Positions 13,166-14,676 of a DNA stretch of 14,676 nt are shown here, one piece after another. Both the position numbers and the translations under genes were made by a program. The stretch is from the NCBI GenBank assembly GCA_900314365.1, contig OMVH01000156.1:1-14676 (forward strand). The letters are read 5' to 3'. Source of the stretch: an uncultured Prevotella sp. Lineage in GTDB: Bacteria; Bacteroidota; Bacteroidia; Bacteroidales; Bacteroidaceae. Every line of letters begins with the position of its first letter. Position 1 is the first letter of the stretch. The notes under the pieces were generated by a model. It saw only the letters and a list, made by a program, of their open reading frames with translations, did no database searches and had not been told where the DNA came from.

Positions 13166-14014
13166 ATGGCTAAGCTCAAATCCTTCGTCCTCGTTCTCCT
13201 TGTCGCGCTGCTCACACCCTTCACGACCCAGGCCGGCAAGCCCCTGCGCGTGCTTGCCATCGGCAACAGTTTCTCTGAGGACGCCATCGAACAAAATCTT
13301 CACGAACTCTGTGAGGCAGCCGGTGTGGAGACAGTCATCGGCAACCTCTATATTGGCGGTTGCACGCTGCAGCGCCATTGGACCAACGCCGAGGACAGCC
13401 TTCCCGCCTACCGCTACCGCAAGATTGGTACCGACGGGCACATGGAGCAGTTCAACAAGACAACCCTTGCCGCCGCTCTCAAGGACGAACAGTGGGACTA
13501 CGTCAGCCTGCAGCAGGCAAGCGGAGTGTCGGGAGTAAGCAGCACCTACGAGCCCTTCCTCACGCAGCTCATCAGCTTCATCCGTCTCTACGCCCCGCAC
13601 TGCCGCATCGTGTGGCACCAGACGTGGGCCTACGCCCAAGACGCCACGCACCCCGAGTTCGTCAACTACGGCCGCAGCCAGCAACGCATGTACGAGATGA
13701 TTTGCGAGTCAGCCCGTAAAGCCATCCGCGACCACCACATCCGCTGCCTCGTACCTTCAGGGACAGCCGTCCAGAACGCACGCACGTCGTGGATAGGCGA
13801 CCGCATGAACCGCGACGGCTACCACCTCAATCTCACCTACGGCCGCTACACAGCCGCCTGCACGTGGTTCGAAGCTCTCACCGGCCGCAATGTGATAGGC
13901 AACCCCTATGCTCCCGCAGGCATGGACGACCGAACCAAACTGACCACTCAGGAGGCTGCACACTATGCCGTGAAACACCCCTGGAAAGTGACAAAAATTA
14001 CCGTCCACAAGTAA
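13166..14014 (+). CDS. Secreted SGNH hydrolase, DUF4886-like
   Basis: A 282-residue exported protein with a signal peptide cleaved after TQA (residue 23). It shows the SGNH layout: block I LAIGNSFSED with S35 as likely nucleophile, a glycine block YIGGC (62-66), a block around VSLQQAS (113-119), and the C-terminal DGYHLN (217-222) carrying the catalytic Asp and His. This matches the DUF4886 family, common in Bacteroidota beside polysaccharide or phosphate-ester utilisation genes. It is probably an esterase or deacetylase for carbohydrates or lipids; the substrate is unknown. It starts 25 bp after the phosphatase-fusion gene in the same direction, so the two secreted hydrolases are likely co-expressed and may treat one substrate in sequence. 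No terminator is evident after it. Confidence 0.88.
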   Translation: MAKLKSFVLVLLVALLTPFTTQAGKPLRVLAIGNSFSEDAIEQNLHELCEAAGVETVIGNLYIGGCTLQRHWTNAEDSLPAYRYRKIGTDGHMEQFNKTTLAAALKDEQWDYVSLQQASGVSGVSSTYEPFLTQLISFIRLYAPHCRIVWHQTWAYAQDATHPEFVNYGRSQQRMYEMICESARKAIRDHHIRCLVPSGTAVQNARTSWIGDRMNRDGYHLNLTYGRYTAACTWFEALTGRNVIGNPYAPAGMDDRTKLTTQEAAHYAVKHPWKVTKITVHK

Positions 14015-14076
14015 TTTCGCCCACACAACAGACAGTCCAATGGCCCAATATTGAAAATTGAAGCCACAGTTCAGCC

Positions 14077-14104
14077 TTTATCTAAAGATAAATTGTTACT
14101 TTTG
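14077..14104 (+). promoter_or_regulatory. metG promoter with an embedded 16-bp palindrome
   Basis: TACTTTTG (14097-14104) is a perfect TAnnTTTG -7 box, 27 bp before the metG start. A -33 TTTG is not clear. Upstream, TTTATCT (14077-14083) and AGATAAA (14086-14092) form a perfect palindrome with a 2-bp centre, located between the -33 and -7 positions, where a regulator could block the polymerase. Confidence 0.6.
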
Positions 14105-14131
14105 CAATAAAATATACGCAAGATAAATTTC

Positions 14132-14676
14132 ATGGATCAGAAGAAATTCAAACGCACGCTTGTCACGGCTGCACTGCCCTATGCCAACGGCGGCGTGCAT
14201 ATTGGTCATTTGGCCGGTGTCTACGTGCCGGCCGACATCTATGTGCGCTATCTCCGTCTCAAGGGCGAAGAGGTGGTGTTCATCGGAGGCAGCGATGAGC
14301 ACGGTGTTCCTATCACGCTGAGGGCAAAAAAGGAAGGCGTGACGCCCCAGGACATCTGCGACCGCTATCACTCACTCATCAAAAAGAGCTTCGAGGACTT
14401 CGGCATCAGCTTCGACATCTACAGCCGCACCACCTCCAAGACGCACGAGAAGCTTGCCTCGGACTTCTTCCGCAAACTATACGATGAGGGCAAGCTCATT
14501 GAAAAAGAAAGCGAACAGTACTACGACGAGGAAGCCCACCAGTTCTTAGCCGACCGATACATCGTCGGCGAATGTCCCCACTGCCATAATCCACACGCCT
14601 ACGGCGACCAGTGTGAGAAGTGCGGCAGCGACCTCAGCCCCATGGAGCTCATCAACCCCCACTCCACCATCAGCGG
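14132..14676 (+). CDS. metG: Methionyl-tRNA synthetase, N-terminal part (cut by window end)
   Basis: 181 codons are visible and the frame stays open to the edge of the window. Methionyl-tRNA synthetase charges tRNA-Met with methionine in the cytoplasm. The start MDQKKFKRTLVTAALPYANGGVHIGH contains the class I HIGH motif (H23-H26). GSDEHG (53-58) follows, then the connective zinc-binding domain with C148-x2-C151 and C161-x2-C164, which marks the two-Cys-pair zinc-containing MetG type. The KMSKS loop and anticodon-binding domain lie beyond the edge. It has its own promoter 117 bp after the hydrolase gene. Assignment is certain for the part seen. Confidence 0.97.
   Translation, partial: MDQKKFKRTLVTAALPYANGGVHIGHLAGVYVPADIYVRYLRLKGEEVVFIGGSDEHGVPITLRAKKEGVTPQDICDRYHSLIKKSFEDFGISFDIYSRTTSKTHEKLASDFFRKLYDEGKLIEKESEQYYDEEAHQFLADRYIVGECPHCHNPHAYGDQCEKCGSDLSPMELINPHSTIS

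Overview
The window reads as chromosomal DNA of a Bacteroidota member, most likely Prevotellaceae. Three things point there. Promoters fit the Bacteroides-type consensus (TTTG, about 19 nt, TAnnTTTG) rather than -35/-10 boxes. Start codons follow A-rich leaders without Shine-Dalgarno sites. The gene families are also typical of the group: tandem FKBP isomerases, a zinc-less CobB-like sirtuin, DUF1893, DUF4369/TlpA-like lipoproteins and DUF4886. Genus is inference from family resemblance.

Layout: (1) 107-1309, minus strand: a sirtuin deacylase and a DUF1893 protein form a two-gene operon closed by a strong intrinsic terminator. (2) 1408-4058, plus strand: one promoter, three paralogous FKBP-type prolyl isomerases (cytoplasmic, lipoprotein, secreted) and a near-perfect terminator. 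(3) 4183-8651, minus strand: a canonical promoter, tRNA-Leu(UAA), a lipoprotein with an OmpA-like and a TPR region, a thioredoxin-fold lipoprotein without its redox cysteines, and comM/yifB, all with very short gaps, so probably one transcript. (4) 8840-9403, minus strand: a small exported protein resembling an outer-membrane beta-barrel, with a candidate promoter about 250 bp upstream. (5) 9404-11562: about 2.1 kb without a convincing gene. It holds a run of 22-bp repeats, candidate hairpins, and a 0.7-kb mosaic array of large palindromic modules (10557-11258) including an exact 186-bp duplication, then a 26-bp tandem pair. (6) 11494-14014, plus strand: a secreted PAP2 acid phosphatase fused to a propeller-like C-terminal half, followed 25 bp later by a secreted SGNH hydrolase of the DUF4886 type. 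(7) 14132 to the end: the N-terminal third of methionyl-tRNA synthetase behind its own promoter, which carries a 16-bp palindrome. Positions 1-106 hold nothing I can identify.

The protein genes mostly concern protein folding and envelope functions (isomerases, lipoproteins, secreted hydrolases), with housekeeping genes (comM, tRNA-Leu, metG) between them. The least explained part is the palindromic array in the gene-free stretch. I see no CRISPR array, transposase, integrase or recognisable defence system.
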